A stretch of 64,000 bases of DNA from Pseudomonas gingeri (GTDB lineage: Bacteria; Pseudomonadota; Gammaproteobacteria; Pseudomonadales; Pseudomonadaceae): NCBI RefSeq assembly GCF_013386115.1, contig NZ_JACAOR010000013.1:1-64000 (forward strand), in the 5' to 3' direction. The notes beneath the pieces are model-generated. The model searched no databases. It was not told the origin of the DNA and saw nothing but the letters and a program-made list of their open reading frames with translations. Below, one piece after another: positions 7,720 to 15,182 of this stretch. A program made the translations under genes and the position numbers. The first letter of the stretch is position 1. Each line of letters starts with the position of its first letter.

Positions 7720-8556
7720 TTATTGGATTTTCATGATGAGCATGCCGGCCAGCACCAGCCCGCAGGCCAGGAGCCGGGGCCGGCCGAACGGTTCCTTCAG
7801 GTAGCGCATGCCGAACAGCACCACCAGGATCACGCTGATTTCGCGCAACGCCGCCGCCTCGGCAATCGAGCCCAACTGCATCGCCCACAACACTAGCGCA
7901 TAACTGAACAACACACAGAACCCGACGCCCAGGCCCAGTCGCCATTGCTCGCGCCAGAACCGGGCAAAGGCGGCACGACGGCGGGTCAGCGCCACCAGCG
8001 GGTAAGGCCAGGCACTGAGCAGGCTCATCCACACTAGGTAGTCAAGCGGGTGCGGCCAGCGCCGCAGCGCCTGACCATCGACAAAGGTATAGCCACCGAT
8101 GCACAGGCCGATCAGCAACACCACCGGCAACATCGACCAGGGCAGGCGATCCCCGCCACCGCCCTGCCAGAGCAGGCAGAGCATGCCGCAGGGAATCAGC
8201 AGGATGCCGAGGATCTGCTGCGTGGTCAGGGACTCGCCGGCAAACACCAGGGTCAAACCGAGGACCACCAGGGGCGACAGCCCGCGCATCAGCGGATAGA
8301 CCAGGCCCAGGTCACCGACCCGATACGCCTGGATCAGCAGGTAGCGATAAAGCAGTTCGAACAGGGCCGAGGCGATGATCCAGGGCCAGATCCCGGCCGG
8401 CGGCAGCGTGACGAACCCCAGCATCAGCAGGACGAACAGCAACGCCACGCTGTCCATGCAGGCCACCACCAGCAGGCGTTCGCCGCTGAACTTGATCAGG
8501 GTGTTCCATGCCGCATGCAGGACTGCCGCGACCAGCACCAGAGCCGTCGCCAGCAC
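7720..8556 (-). CDS. EamA/DMT family transporter
   Basis: The 278-residue protein has ten predicted membrane helices arranged as two EamA repeats, as in drug/metabolite transporters. Helix-rich blocks run from the N-terminus (LHAAWNTLIKFSGERLL) to EAAALREISVILVVLFG near residue 240, a conserved region of the second repeat. The start is GTG at 8556, with AAGGAG six bases upstream. The substrate cannot be told from sequence. It sits upstream of the MAPEG gene and diverges from the MFS gene at 8742. Confidence 0.88.
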   Translation of the reverse strand: MLATALVLVAAVLHAAWNTLIKFSGERLLVVACMDSVALLFVLLMLGFVTLPPAGIWPWIIASALFELLYRYLLIQAYRVGDLGLVYPLMRGLSPLVVLGLTLVFAGESLTTQQILGILLIPCGMLCLLWQGGGGDRLPWSMLPVVLLIGLCIGGYTFVDGQALRRWPHPLDYLVWMSLLSAWPYPLVALTRRRAAFARFWREQWRLGLGVGFCVLFSYALVLWAMQLGSIAEAAALREISVILVVLFGMRYLKEPFGRPRLLACGLVLAGMLIMKIQ

Positions 8557-8741
8557 GGCACACTCCTTGTTCGAATGAAGAGAATTGATTCGTCATATTT
8601 CAACAGCTGTTTATACTAAAGCCACCACGCCGCACTCAATGCGCAAAAACCCATTCCAATAACTATTCGCTTCTGCCCGATCGGTCACGGCCCGGACAGT
8701 CGTGTGCGCATGCCCGAACCTACTGCCCGAGATCAAAGCGC

Positions 8742-9911
8742 ATGCCACTTGCCTTGCTTGCCCTCGCCGTCGCCGCTTTCGGCATCGGCACCACCGAGTT
8801 CGTCATCATGGGCCTGCTGCCCGATGTCGCCCGCGACCTCGCCGTCAGCATTCCCCACGCCGGCCTGCTGATCACCGGCTATGCCCTGGGCGTGGTTTTC
8901 GGTGCACCGATCCTGGCCATCGGCACCGCCAACATGCCCCGCAAGGCCACGTTGCTGGGCATGACGATGATGTTCATCCTGGGCAACGTGCTCTGCGCAC
9001 TGGCCCCGAACTACGCCACGCTGATGGCGGCACGGGTGGTCACGGCGTTGTGCCACGGGGCGTTCTTCGGCATCGGTTCGGTGGTGGCGGCCGGGCTGGT
9101 CGCCCCCAACAAGCGGGCCCAGGCGATTGCCATGATGTTCACCGGGCTGACATTGGCCAATGTCCTCGGCGTACCACTGGGCACGGCCCTGGGACAGTAC
9201 GCCGGCTGGCGCTCGACGTTCTGGGCGGTATCGGTGATCGGTGTGATCGCGGCCATCGCCCAATGGATCTGGCTGCCGAAACATATCGCCATGGACAAGG
9301 CCAACCTCGCCAGCGAATTCCGCGTTCTGGGCAAGACCAACGTCTTGCTGGCGCTGGGCATGAGCGTGCTGGCCTCGACCAGCCTGTTCAGCGTCTTCAC
9401 CTATATCGCGCCGATCCTGCAGGACGTCACCGGCGTCAGTCCCCACGGTGTGACGATCATGTTGCTGCTGTTCGGCGTTGGCCTGACCGTGGGCAGCATG
9501 CTCGGCGGGCGCCTGGCCGACAGTCGCCTGCTGCCTTCGCTGGTGGGCATGGCCCTGGCGGTGGTGCTGGTGCTCGCGGCATTCAGCCAGACCAGCCGCT
9601 CACTGATTCCGGCGGCGATCACCCTGGTCCTGTGGGGGATCTTCGCCTTTGCCCTGTGCCCGATCCTGCAACTGCTGATCATCGACCAGGCCCATGAGGC
9701 ACCGAACCTGGGCTCGACCCTCAACCAGAGCGCGTTCAACCTGGGCAACGCCAGCGGGGCGTGGATCGGCGGGCTGGTGGTCGGCAGCGGGATCGACCTG
9801 GCGGACCTGCCATGGACCGGGGCCTTGAGCGGTTGCGTCACCCTGCTGGCGGCGCTGCTGTTTATTTTCCTGCAGCGTCGCCGGATCCAGGCGGTGGGCG
9901 TCTCCGGCTAG
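8742..9911 (+). CDS. MFS transporter, AraJ-like (DHA1 family)
   Basis: The 389-residue inner-membrane protein has twelve predicted helices. The start MPLALLALAVAAFGIGTTEFVIMGLLPDVA is characteristic of the AraJ/YdhP-like efflux group, and the motif-A loop appears as GTANMPRKATLL between helices 2 and 3. Proteins of this group are thought to export sugars or drugs by proton antiport; no substrate is indicated. Its last 50 bp overlap the end of the convergent FNT gene. Confidence 0.9.
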   Translation: MPLALLALAVAAFGIGTTEFVIMGLLPDVARDLAVSIPHAGLLITGYALGVVFGAPILAIGTANMPRKATLLGMTMMFILGNVLCALAPNYATLMAARVVTALCHGAFFGIGSVVAAGLVAPNKRAQAIAMMFTGLTLANVLGVPLGTALGQYAGWRSTFWAVSVIGVIAAIAQWIWLPKHIAMDKANLASEFRVLGKTNVLLALGMSVLASTSLFSVFTYIAPILQDVTGVSPHGVTIMLLLFGVGLTVGSMLGGRLADSRLLPSLVGMALAVVLVLAAFSQTSRSLIPAAITLVLWGIFAFALCPILQLLIIDQAHEAPNLGSTLNQSAFNLGNASGAWIGGLVVGSGIDLADLPWTGALSGCVTLLAALLFIFLQRRRIQAVGVSG

Positions 9912-10767
9912 GAGCGGGCGCTGCCTGGTCCTTGGGCACGCCGCTCTCGCTGCGAATCTGCGCATGGCTGATCAAGGCGAAGATAAAGCTGCCGCCAATG
10001 ATATTGCCGCCCAGCGTCGGGCCGGCGAAGTGCAGCCAGAATTCGCGCCAGGACAGCTCGCCGGCGAAGACCAGGTAGGACACCTCGGCCGAGCCGACGA
10101 CGATATGGGTGAAATCCCCCAGCGCCATCAGGTAGGTGATCAGGATAATGATCCACATCTTGGCGCTCTCCATGGAGGGGATCATCCAGACCATGGTGGC
10201 GATCATCCAGCCGGAGACGATGCCCTTGGCGAACATCTGCGGCGGCTCGTTCTCCATCACCTTGCGACCGATCTCCAGGAAGGCCAGGTCGGTCTTGCTG
10301 TCGAAGATCGGCAGATGCAGCATCACATAGGCCACCAGGAGGGTGCCGCAGAGGTTGCCCAGCAACACCACGCCCCACAGCCGCAACAGCCGGCCGAAGT
10401 TGCCGAGGGTCGGCCGGCTCATCACCGGCAGCACGGCCGTCAGGGTGTTTTCGGTGAATAACTGCTGGCGGGCCAGGATGACCGCGAGAAACCCCGCGCA
10501 GTAGCCGAAGCTGGCGATCACCTTGAAGGCCTCGCCATCCGGCAGCCGGGAATTGAGCAATCCCATCGCCATCAGCGACAGGCCCATGGTCAGGCCGGCG
10601 GCCAGTGCCGACCACCAGAGCGCGGCGACACTGCGCTCCAGTTCCTGGTTGCCCTGGAGGCGGATGATCTCGTGCAACACGGCAGCCCGAGGCGGCTGGT
10701 TGCGCGTGACATCCTGTTGTTCCGCCGGGGACAGGTCCGGAGTCTTGCCGTCTTTTTGCGTGTCCAT
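9862..10767 (-). CDS. Formate/nitrite transporter (FNT) family channel, YfdC-like
   Basis: The 301-residue protein has a hydrophilic N-terminus of about 50 residues followed by six membrane helices with the FNT fold. Conserved pieces include GLSLMAMGLL, LFTENTLTAVLPV, GNLCGTLLVA and GGNIIGGSFIFALISH. FNT proteins form pentameric channels for small monovalent anions; the YfdC branch has no known substrate. Start ATG at 10767 has AGGAG before it, part of which lies in a leader hairpin (10775-10815). The 3' end overlaps the MFS gene by 50 bp. Confidence 0.88.
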   Translation of the reverse strand: MDTQKDGKTPDLSPAEQQDVTRNQPPRAAVLHEIIRLQGNQELERSVAALWWSALAAGLTMGLSLMAMGLLNSRLPDGEAFKVIASFGYCAGFLAVILARQQLFTENTLTAVLPVMSRPTLGNFGRLLRLWGVVLLGNLCGTLLVAYVMLHLPIFDSKTDLAFLEIGRKVMENEPPQMFAKGIVSGWMIATMVWMIPSMESAKMWIIILITYLMALGDFTHIVVGSAEVSYLVFAGELSWREFWLHFAGPTLGGNIIGGSFIFALISHAQIRSESGVPKDQAAPAPSRRRPPPGSGDAAGK

Positions 10768-10774
10768 GAAGCTC

Positions 10775-10815
10775 CTGAACCCGAGGTGTGTGTCATTACG
10801 ACACTGGGGGTTCAG
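10775..10815 (-). promoter_or_regulatory. Leader hairpin overlapping the FNT gene ribosome binding site
   Basis: On the minus strand the outer arms CTGAACCC and GGGTTCAG pair, and an inner stem GTGTC / GACAC closes a small loop. The last AG of the 3' arm is the first part of the AGGAG Shine-Dalgarno sequence, so the folded form would mask the start site. There is no U run, so it is not a terminator. A regulatory role is inferred. Confidence 0.5.
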
Positions 10816-10837
10816 GGCTGTTCAGTACGTCCGTCGA

Positions 10838-11245
10838 TCAGTTCTCGTCGGCCCCGTCGTCCTTGAACTGGTCTTTCACGTACTTGATCTCGGTACGCCC
10901 GTGGGGAGCCGGCAGGCCGTCTTCACCCAGGTTGACGAAGACCATCTTCTCCACGGTGAGGATGCTTTTGCGGGTGATCTTGTTGCGCACTTCACAGGTC
11001 AGGGTGATGGAAGTGCGGCCGAATTCGGTCGCGGTGATCCCCAGCTCGATGATGTCGCCCTGGCGCGAGGCGCTGACGAAGTTGATCTCGGAGATGTACT
11101 TGGTCACCACGCGCTGGTTGCCCAGCTGGACGATGGCGTAGATCGCCGCTTCCTCGTCGATCCAGCGCAGCAGGCTGCCACCGAACAGGGTGCCGTTGGG
11201 GTTGAGGTCTTCGGGTTTGACCCACTTGCGCGTATGGAAATTCAT
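10838..11245 (-). CDS. Acyl-CoA thioesterase, hotdog fold
   Basis: The 135-residue protein begins MNFHTRKWVKPEDLNPNGTLFGGSLLRWIDEEAAIYA, the active-site region of YciA/VdlD-type thioesterases (N-x-x-GTLFGG followed by W-I-D-E). It would hydrolyse acyl-CoA to free acid and CoA in the cytoplasm. The longer frame starts at 11278, but the ATG at 11245 has GGAGAACGC in front and matches the family. It lies upstream of the FNT gene on the same strand and diverges from ahcY. Confidence 0.92.
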   Translation of the reverse strand: MNFHTRKWVKPEDLNPNGTLFGGSLLRWIDEEAAIYAIVQLGNQRVVTKYISEINFVSASRQGDIIELGITATEFGRTSITLTCEVRNKITRKSILTVEKMVFVNLGEDGLPAPHGRTEIKYVKDQFKDDGADEN

Positions 11246-11363
11246 GCGTTCTCCTGACCGTCTTGCCATTGATGCCACCTATCATGGCAGACCACAGGGT
11301 CAAGCTCTATGAGCGTCGGGCTATGGTCGCCATGAGCAATCTTCATCGAACCGACAGAAACCC

Positions 11364-11392
11364 TTGGGAAGTCGGTCCCGGCCCGCTATAAT
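11364..11392 (+). promoter_or_regulatory. Sigma-70 promoter of ahcY
   Basis: The -35 box TTGGGA (11364-11369), a 17-bp spacer and a consensus -10 TATAAT (11387-11392) predict a transcript starting near 11399, upstream of the SAH riboswitch. A separate inverted repeat AAACGGT...ACCGTTT (11405-11432) lies in the early leader. Confidence 0.75.
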
Positions 11393-11442
11393 CACCGCCG
11401 TTTCAAACGGTCATCTTCTCTTGATACCGTTTTCCCGCCACC

Positions 11443-11521
11443 TGTCCGAGGGGCGCTGCAGCAGGTTCGACCTGTCAGGCTCGGATGGGGCGTTGTTCGC
11501 TCAGGTTCACCTGCACGGACA
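11443..11521 (+). ncRNA. SAH riboswitch (S-adenosylhomocysteine aptamer)
   Basis: The segment contains the conserved SAH-aptamer core: CCGAGGGGCGCTGCAGC followed by GTCAGGCTCGG. CCGAG/CTCGG pair and the closing stem TGTCC/GGACA joins the two ends. It lies in the leader of ahcY, the normal site of this riboswitch in pseudomonads. Binding of SAH is expected to turn on ahcY (and metF), so the hydrolase is made when its toxic substrate accumulates. A small hairpin CATTCG/CGAATG (11541-11559) ends next to the GGAGG ribosome binding site and could be the expression platform. Confidence 0.9.
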
Positions 11522-11569
11522 CTAAACGCACAACGGCGCCCATTCGCATACTACGAATGGAGGCTCTTC

Positions 11570-12979
11570 ATGAGCGCTGTCAACACGCCTGCAGATTTCA
11601 CCGACTACAAAGTCGCCGACATGTCCCTGGCTGCCTGGGGCCGTCGTGAAACCATCATCGCCGAATCGGAAATGCCGGCCCTGATGGGTCTGCGTCGCAA
11701 GTACCTGGCCGAGCAACCGCTCAAGGGTGCCAAGATCCTCGGCTGCATCCACATGACCATCCAGACCGCCGTGCTGATCGAAACCCTGGTTGCCCTGGGC
11801 GCCGAAGTTCGCTGGTCGTCCTGCAACATCTTCTCGACCCAGGACCAGGCCGCTGCCGCCATCGCCGCCGCCGGTATCCCGGTGTTCGCCTGGAAAGGTG
11901 AAACCGAGCAGGAGTACGAGTGGTGCCTGGAGCAGACCATCCTGAAGGACGGCGCGCCTTGGGATGCCAACATGATCCTCGACGACGGCGGTGACCTGAC
12001 CGAGCTGCTGCACAAGAAATACCCGGCCGTCCTGGAAAAAGTCCACGGCGTCACCGAAGAAACCACCACCGGCGTACACCGCCTGCTGGACATGCTGGCC
12101 AAGGGCGAACTGAAGATCCCGGCCATCAATGTCAACGACTCGGTGACCAAGAGCAAGAACGACAACAAGTACGGCTGCCGTCACAGCCTGAACGATGCCA
12201 TCAAGCGTGGCACCGACCACCTGCTGTCCGGCAAGCAGGCGCTGGTCATCGGCTACGGTGACGTGGGCAAGGGTTCGGCCCAGTCCCTGCGTCAGGAAGG
12301 CATGATCGTCAAGGTTTCCGAAGTCGATCCGATCTGCGCCATGCAAGCCTGCATGGACGGCTTCGAACTGGTTTCGCCGTTCATCGACGGTATCAACAAC
12401 GGCACCGAAGCCAGCATCGACAAGGCCCTGCTGGGCAAGATCGACCTGATCGTGACCACCACCGGCAACGTCAACGTCTGCGACGCGAACATGCTCAAGG
12501 CCCTGAAGAAGCGCGCCGTGGTCTGCAACATCGGTCACTTCGACAACGAAATCGACACCGCTTTCATGCGCAAGAACTGGGCATGGGAAGAAGTGAAGCC
12601 ACAGGTGCACAAGATCCACCGCACCGGCCACGGCGATTTCGATCCACAGAACGATGACTACCTGATCCTGCTGGCCGAAGGCCGCCTGGTGAACCTGGGC
12701 AACGCCACCGGTCACCCGAGCCGCATCATGGACGGTTCGTTCGCCAACCAGGTCCTGGCCCAGATCTTCCTGTTCGGCCAGAAGTACGCCGACCTGTCGC
12801 CAGCCCAGAAAGCCGAGCGCCTGACCGTTGAAGTACTGCCGAAGAAACTCGACGAAGAAGTGGCCCTGGAAATGGTCCGCGGCTTCGGTGGCGTGGTCAC
12901 CCAACTGACCAAGACCCAGGCCGACTACATCGGCGTGACTGTCGAAGGCCCGTTCAAGCCGCACGCCTATCGCTACTGA
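11570..12979 (+). CDS. ahcY: Adenosylhomocysteinase
   Basis: AhcY hydrolyses SAH to adenosine and homocysteine, removing the inhibitor of methyltransferases. The 469-residue product contains the Rossmann NAD motif VIGYGDVGKGSAQSL near residue 226, the block VCNIGHFDNEIDT near 320 and the conserved C-terminal PFKPHAYRY. Start ATG follows GGAGGCTCTTC. It is preceded by a promoter and the SAH riboswitch and followed 147 bp later by metF, with an intrinsic terminator and a REP element between them. Confidence 0.98.
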   Translation: MSAVNTPADFTDYKVADMSLAAWGRRETIIAESEMPALMGLRRKYLAEQPLKGAKILGCIHMTIQTAVLIETLVALGAEVRWSSCNIFSTQDQAAAAIAAAGIPVFAWKGETEQEYEWCLEQTILKDGAPWDANMILDDGGDLTELLHKKYPAVLEKVHGVTEETTTGVHRLLDMLAKGELKIPAINVNDSVTKSKNDNKYGCRHSLNDAIKRGTDHLLSGKQALVIGYGDVGKGSAQSLRQEGMIVKVSEVDPICAMQACMDGFELVSPFIDGINNGTEASIDKALLGKIDLIVTTTGNVNVCDANMLKALKKRAVVCNIGHFDNEIDTAFMRKNWAWEEVKPQVHKIHRTGHGDFDPQNDDYLILLAEGRLVNLGNATGHPSRIMDGSFANQVLAQIFLFGQKYADLSPAQKAERLTVEVLPKKLDEEVALEMVRGFGGVVTQLTKTQADYIGVTVEGPFKPHAYRY

Positions 12980-12990
12980 TCGGCCTGGTT

Positions 12991-13020
12991 GCCTGCTCTC
13001 CCCGTGGGAGCAGGCTTTTG
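12991..13020 (+). terminator. Hairpin terminator after ahcY
   Basis: GCCTGCTC/GAGCAGGC stem followed by TTTTG just after the ahcY stop. The T run is short, so termination may be partial and metF may still be read through. Confidence 0.6.
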
Positions 13021-13021
13021 T

Positions 13022-13099
13022 GGAAGCCGGCTTGCCTGCGACACGCTCTTGCTGAACGAGCAAGGTGCCTGCATCGCGGGCAAGGCCGCTCCCACACCG
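13022..13099. repeat. REP palindrome pair between ahcY and metF
   Basis: GCCGGCTTGCCTGCGA and an opposite-facing unit TCGCGGGCAAGGCCGCTCCCAC form a typical REP doublet. Confidence 0.75.
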
Positions 13100-13126
13100 G
13101 TATTCTGAGCTTCCATAGGTATTACC

Positions 13127-13972
13127 ATGTCTCAAGATCGTCGCTACAGCTTCGAGTTTTTCCCGACCAAGACCGACGCTGGGCATGAAAAGCTGCTTGC
13201 CACTGCCCGTCAGCTGGCCAGTCACAACCCCGACTTCTTCTCCTGCACCTACGGTGCCGGTGGCTCGACCCGCGACCGCACGATCAACACCGTGCTGCAG
13301 CTCGAGAGCGAAGTGAAGATTCCCGCCGCACCGCACCTGTCCTGCGTCGGCGACAGCAAGGACGACCTGCGCGGCCTGCTGACCCAGTACAAGGCCGCGG
13401 GCATCAACCGCATCGTCGCCCTGCGCGGCGACCTGCCGTCCGGCATGGGCATGGCCAGCGGCGAACTGCGCCACGCCAATGACCTGGTCAGCTTCATCCG
13501 TGAAGAGACCGGCGCCCATTTCCATATCGAAGTCGCCGCCTACCCGGAAATGCATCCGCAGGCGCGCAATTTCGAAGACGACATCCAGCATTTCGTGCGC
13601 AAGGCCAATGCCGGTGCCGACAGCGCGATCACCCAGTACTTCTTCAACGCCGACAGCTACTTCTACTTCGTCGAGCGGGTACGGGCGATGGGCGTGAATA
13701 TCCCGATCGTGCCGGGTATCATGCCGATCACCAACTACAGCAAGCTGGCGCGCTTCTCCGACGCCTGCGGCGCGGAGATCCCCCGCTGGATCCGCAAGCA
13801 ACTGGAAGCCTACGGCGATGACAGCCAGAGCATCCAGGCGTTCGGCGAACAGGTGATCAGCGAAATGTGCGAACGCCTGCTGCAAGGCGGCGCCCCGGGG
13901 TTGCACTTCTACACCCTGAACCAGGCCGAGCCGAGCCTGGCGATCTGGAACAATCTGAAGTTGCCGCGCTGA
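13127..13972 (+). CDS. metF: Methylenetetrahydrofolate reductase
   Basis: MetF reduces 5,10-methylene-THF to 5-methyl-THF with an FAD cofactor, supplying the methyl group for methionine synthesis. The 281-residue product starts MSQDRRYSFEFFPTKTDAGHEKL and shows the family's TIM-barrel blocks: LRGDLPSG near residue 104, EVAAYPEMHPQA near 136 and TQYFFNADSYFYFVERVRA near 170. It follows ahcY on the same strand. In related bacteria ahcY and metF are both downstream of the SAH riboswitch. A strong terminator follows. Confidence 0.97.
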   Translation: MSQDRRYSFEFFPTKTDAGHEKLLATARQLASHNPDFFSCTYGAGGSTRDRTINTVLQLESEVKIPAAPHLSCVGDSKDDLRGLLTQYKAAGINRIVALRGDLPSGMGMASGELRHANDLVSFIREETGAHFHIEVAAYPEMHPQARNFEDDIQHFVRKANAGADSAITQYFFNADSYFYFVERVRAMGVNIPIVPGIMPITNYSKLARFSDACGAEIPRWIRKQLEAYGDDSQSIQAFGEQVISEMCERLLQGGAPGLHFYTLNQAEPSLAIWNNLKLPR

Positions 13973-13992
13973 CTTCCAGCCCGGACAGCGAC

Positions 13993-14023
13993 AAGGGTCC
14001 TCGCGCAAGCAGGACCTTTTTTT
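13993..14023 (+). terminator. Rho-independent terminator of metF
   Basis: GGTCCT / AGGACC stem with a seven-T run, about 20 bp after the stop codon. Confidence 0.85.
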
Positions 14024-14093
14024 ATGGGTAAAACCTTGAGCCAGAGCCTTTCCGATCTAGCCATTGGCCGGGTTCTCGTCGTAATCTCCAACG

Positions 14094-14876
14094 ATGCCCG
14101 TCATTGCCCAGCTTCTGACAGCCGTACTCTTCGCTTGCCTGAGCTTTGCGGCTCGAGGTGAAAAGCTGCGTATTGTCACAGAACCCTGGGCGCCCTACGT
14201 GTACGAAGAGAACGGCCGGGCGGTGGGACTCGATTACGAAACCACGGCGATCGTCTTCCAGCGCCTGGGCATTGAAGTGGAGTGGCAGTTCCTGCCCTGG
14301 AAGCGCTGCCTGGCGATGCTCGAACAGGGCCAGGCCGATGGCGCCCTGGATATCTTTCACAACAGCGAGCGCGACGCGACGCTGCTGTATCCCGAAGAAC
14401 CCCTCTCCGAAGTGGAGTTCGTGCTTTTCTACGCCAAGGCCCGTCCGCACCCCGTCAGCACCCTCGACGACCTCAAGGGACTGACCGTGGGGACCTCTCC
14501 CGGCTACTTCTACGGTGAATCATTCAACGACTCGCCCCAGTTCCGGCGCGAACCGGCGCCCACCCACGAGGCCAATTTCGGCAAACTGGACCTGGGCCGC
14601 ATCGACCTGTTGATCACCGACCGCCGGGTGGGCCAGCGCATACTTGAGGAACTGCACCTGCAAGAGCGGATTGCCCAGTACCCGACGGTGATCCGCCAGG
14701 GCAGCCAGTACCTGGCCCTGCGCCGCAACGCCGGCATGGACCTGCTGGTGCAGCGCTTCAACGCCGAACTCAAGCGCTTCAAGCGCGAGCCGGCCTATGC
14801 CGAACTCGCTGCCCGCTATGGCGGAATCACCCCGACGGCAAAACCGCCGGCGACCTCGGGAAAGCAAAAGCAGTAA
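14094..14876 (+). CDS. Periplasmic amino-acid-type solute-binding protein (SBP_bac_3)
   Basis: The 260-residue protein has a short signal peptide (cleavage near SFAARG) and then KLRIVTEPWAPYVYEENGRAVGLDYE, the start of family 3 solute-binding domains. Blocks PWKRCLAMLEQGQADGALD and LDDLKGLTVGTSPGYFYG follow the fold's order. No permease or ATPase genes are adjacent, so it may be an orphan receptor or scavenging protein; ligand unknown. It lies alone between the metF terminator and the helicase leader. Confidence 0.85.
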   Translation: MPVIAQLLTAVLFACLSFAARGEKLRIVTEPWAPYVYEENGRAVGLDYETTAIVFQRLGIEVEWQFLPWKRCLAMLEQGQADGALDIFHNSERDATLLYPEEPLSEVEFVLFYAKARPHPVSTLDDLKGLTVGTSPGYFYGESFNDSPQFRREPAPTHEANFGKLDLGRIDLLITDRRVGQRILEELHLQERIAQYPTVIRQGSQYLALRRNAGMDLLVQRFNAELKRFKREPAYAELAARYGGITPTAKPPATSGKQKQ

Positions 14877-15182
14877 ACCGTTGAGCAGCAGGAAAGCGGC
14901 ACGCGTCGATTGCTCTGTTATACTCCGGCGTTCCCGCCAGGCTTACGCCCGGACGCTCGACCTTGCATCAGGTATTCCGACACTGTGACCAGCGCCGCCC
15001 AATGGCCCGCGCGCGCCGTGCGTAGAGCCTCAAGATCCAGCAGGACCGGACGGGATTGCGTCCTCCAGGACTGAACGAAAAAGCGCCGTGCGATATGCCG
15101 GCCGCTCTCGTCCAGCCCCCAAACGCCATTCGCGCCAGGCAAGATTCCCATCGGGCTATGCCCTAACTGAACAGGATTACTC
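14877..15182 (+). promoter_or_regulatory. Promoter and long 5' leader of the DEAD-box helicase gene
   Basis: A TATACT -10 box at 14919-14924 with a poor -35 suggests transcription from about 14931, giving an untranslated leader of about 250 nt. The leader is GC-rich with several potential stems (for example GGACCGGACGGGATTGCGTCC). Long structured leaders are common in RNA helicase genes that autoregulate or respond to cold. A 103-codon frame on the minus strand here has no family signal and I do not call it. Confidence 0.45.

Noticed and set aside
11522..14008. An 828-codon minus-strand frame across ahcY and metF
   Set aside because: It spans two well-identified genes and the intergenic region and has no domain signal; it reflects third-position GC bias.
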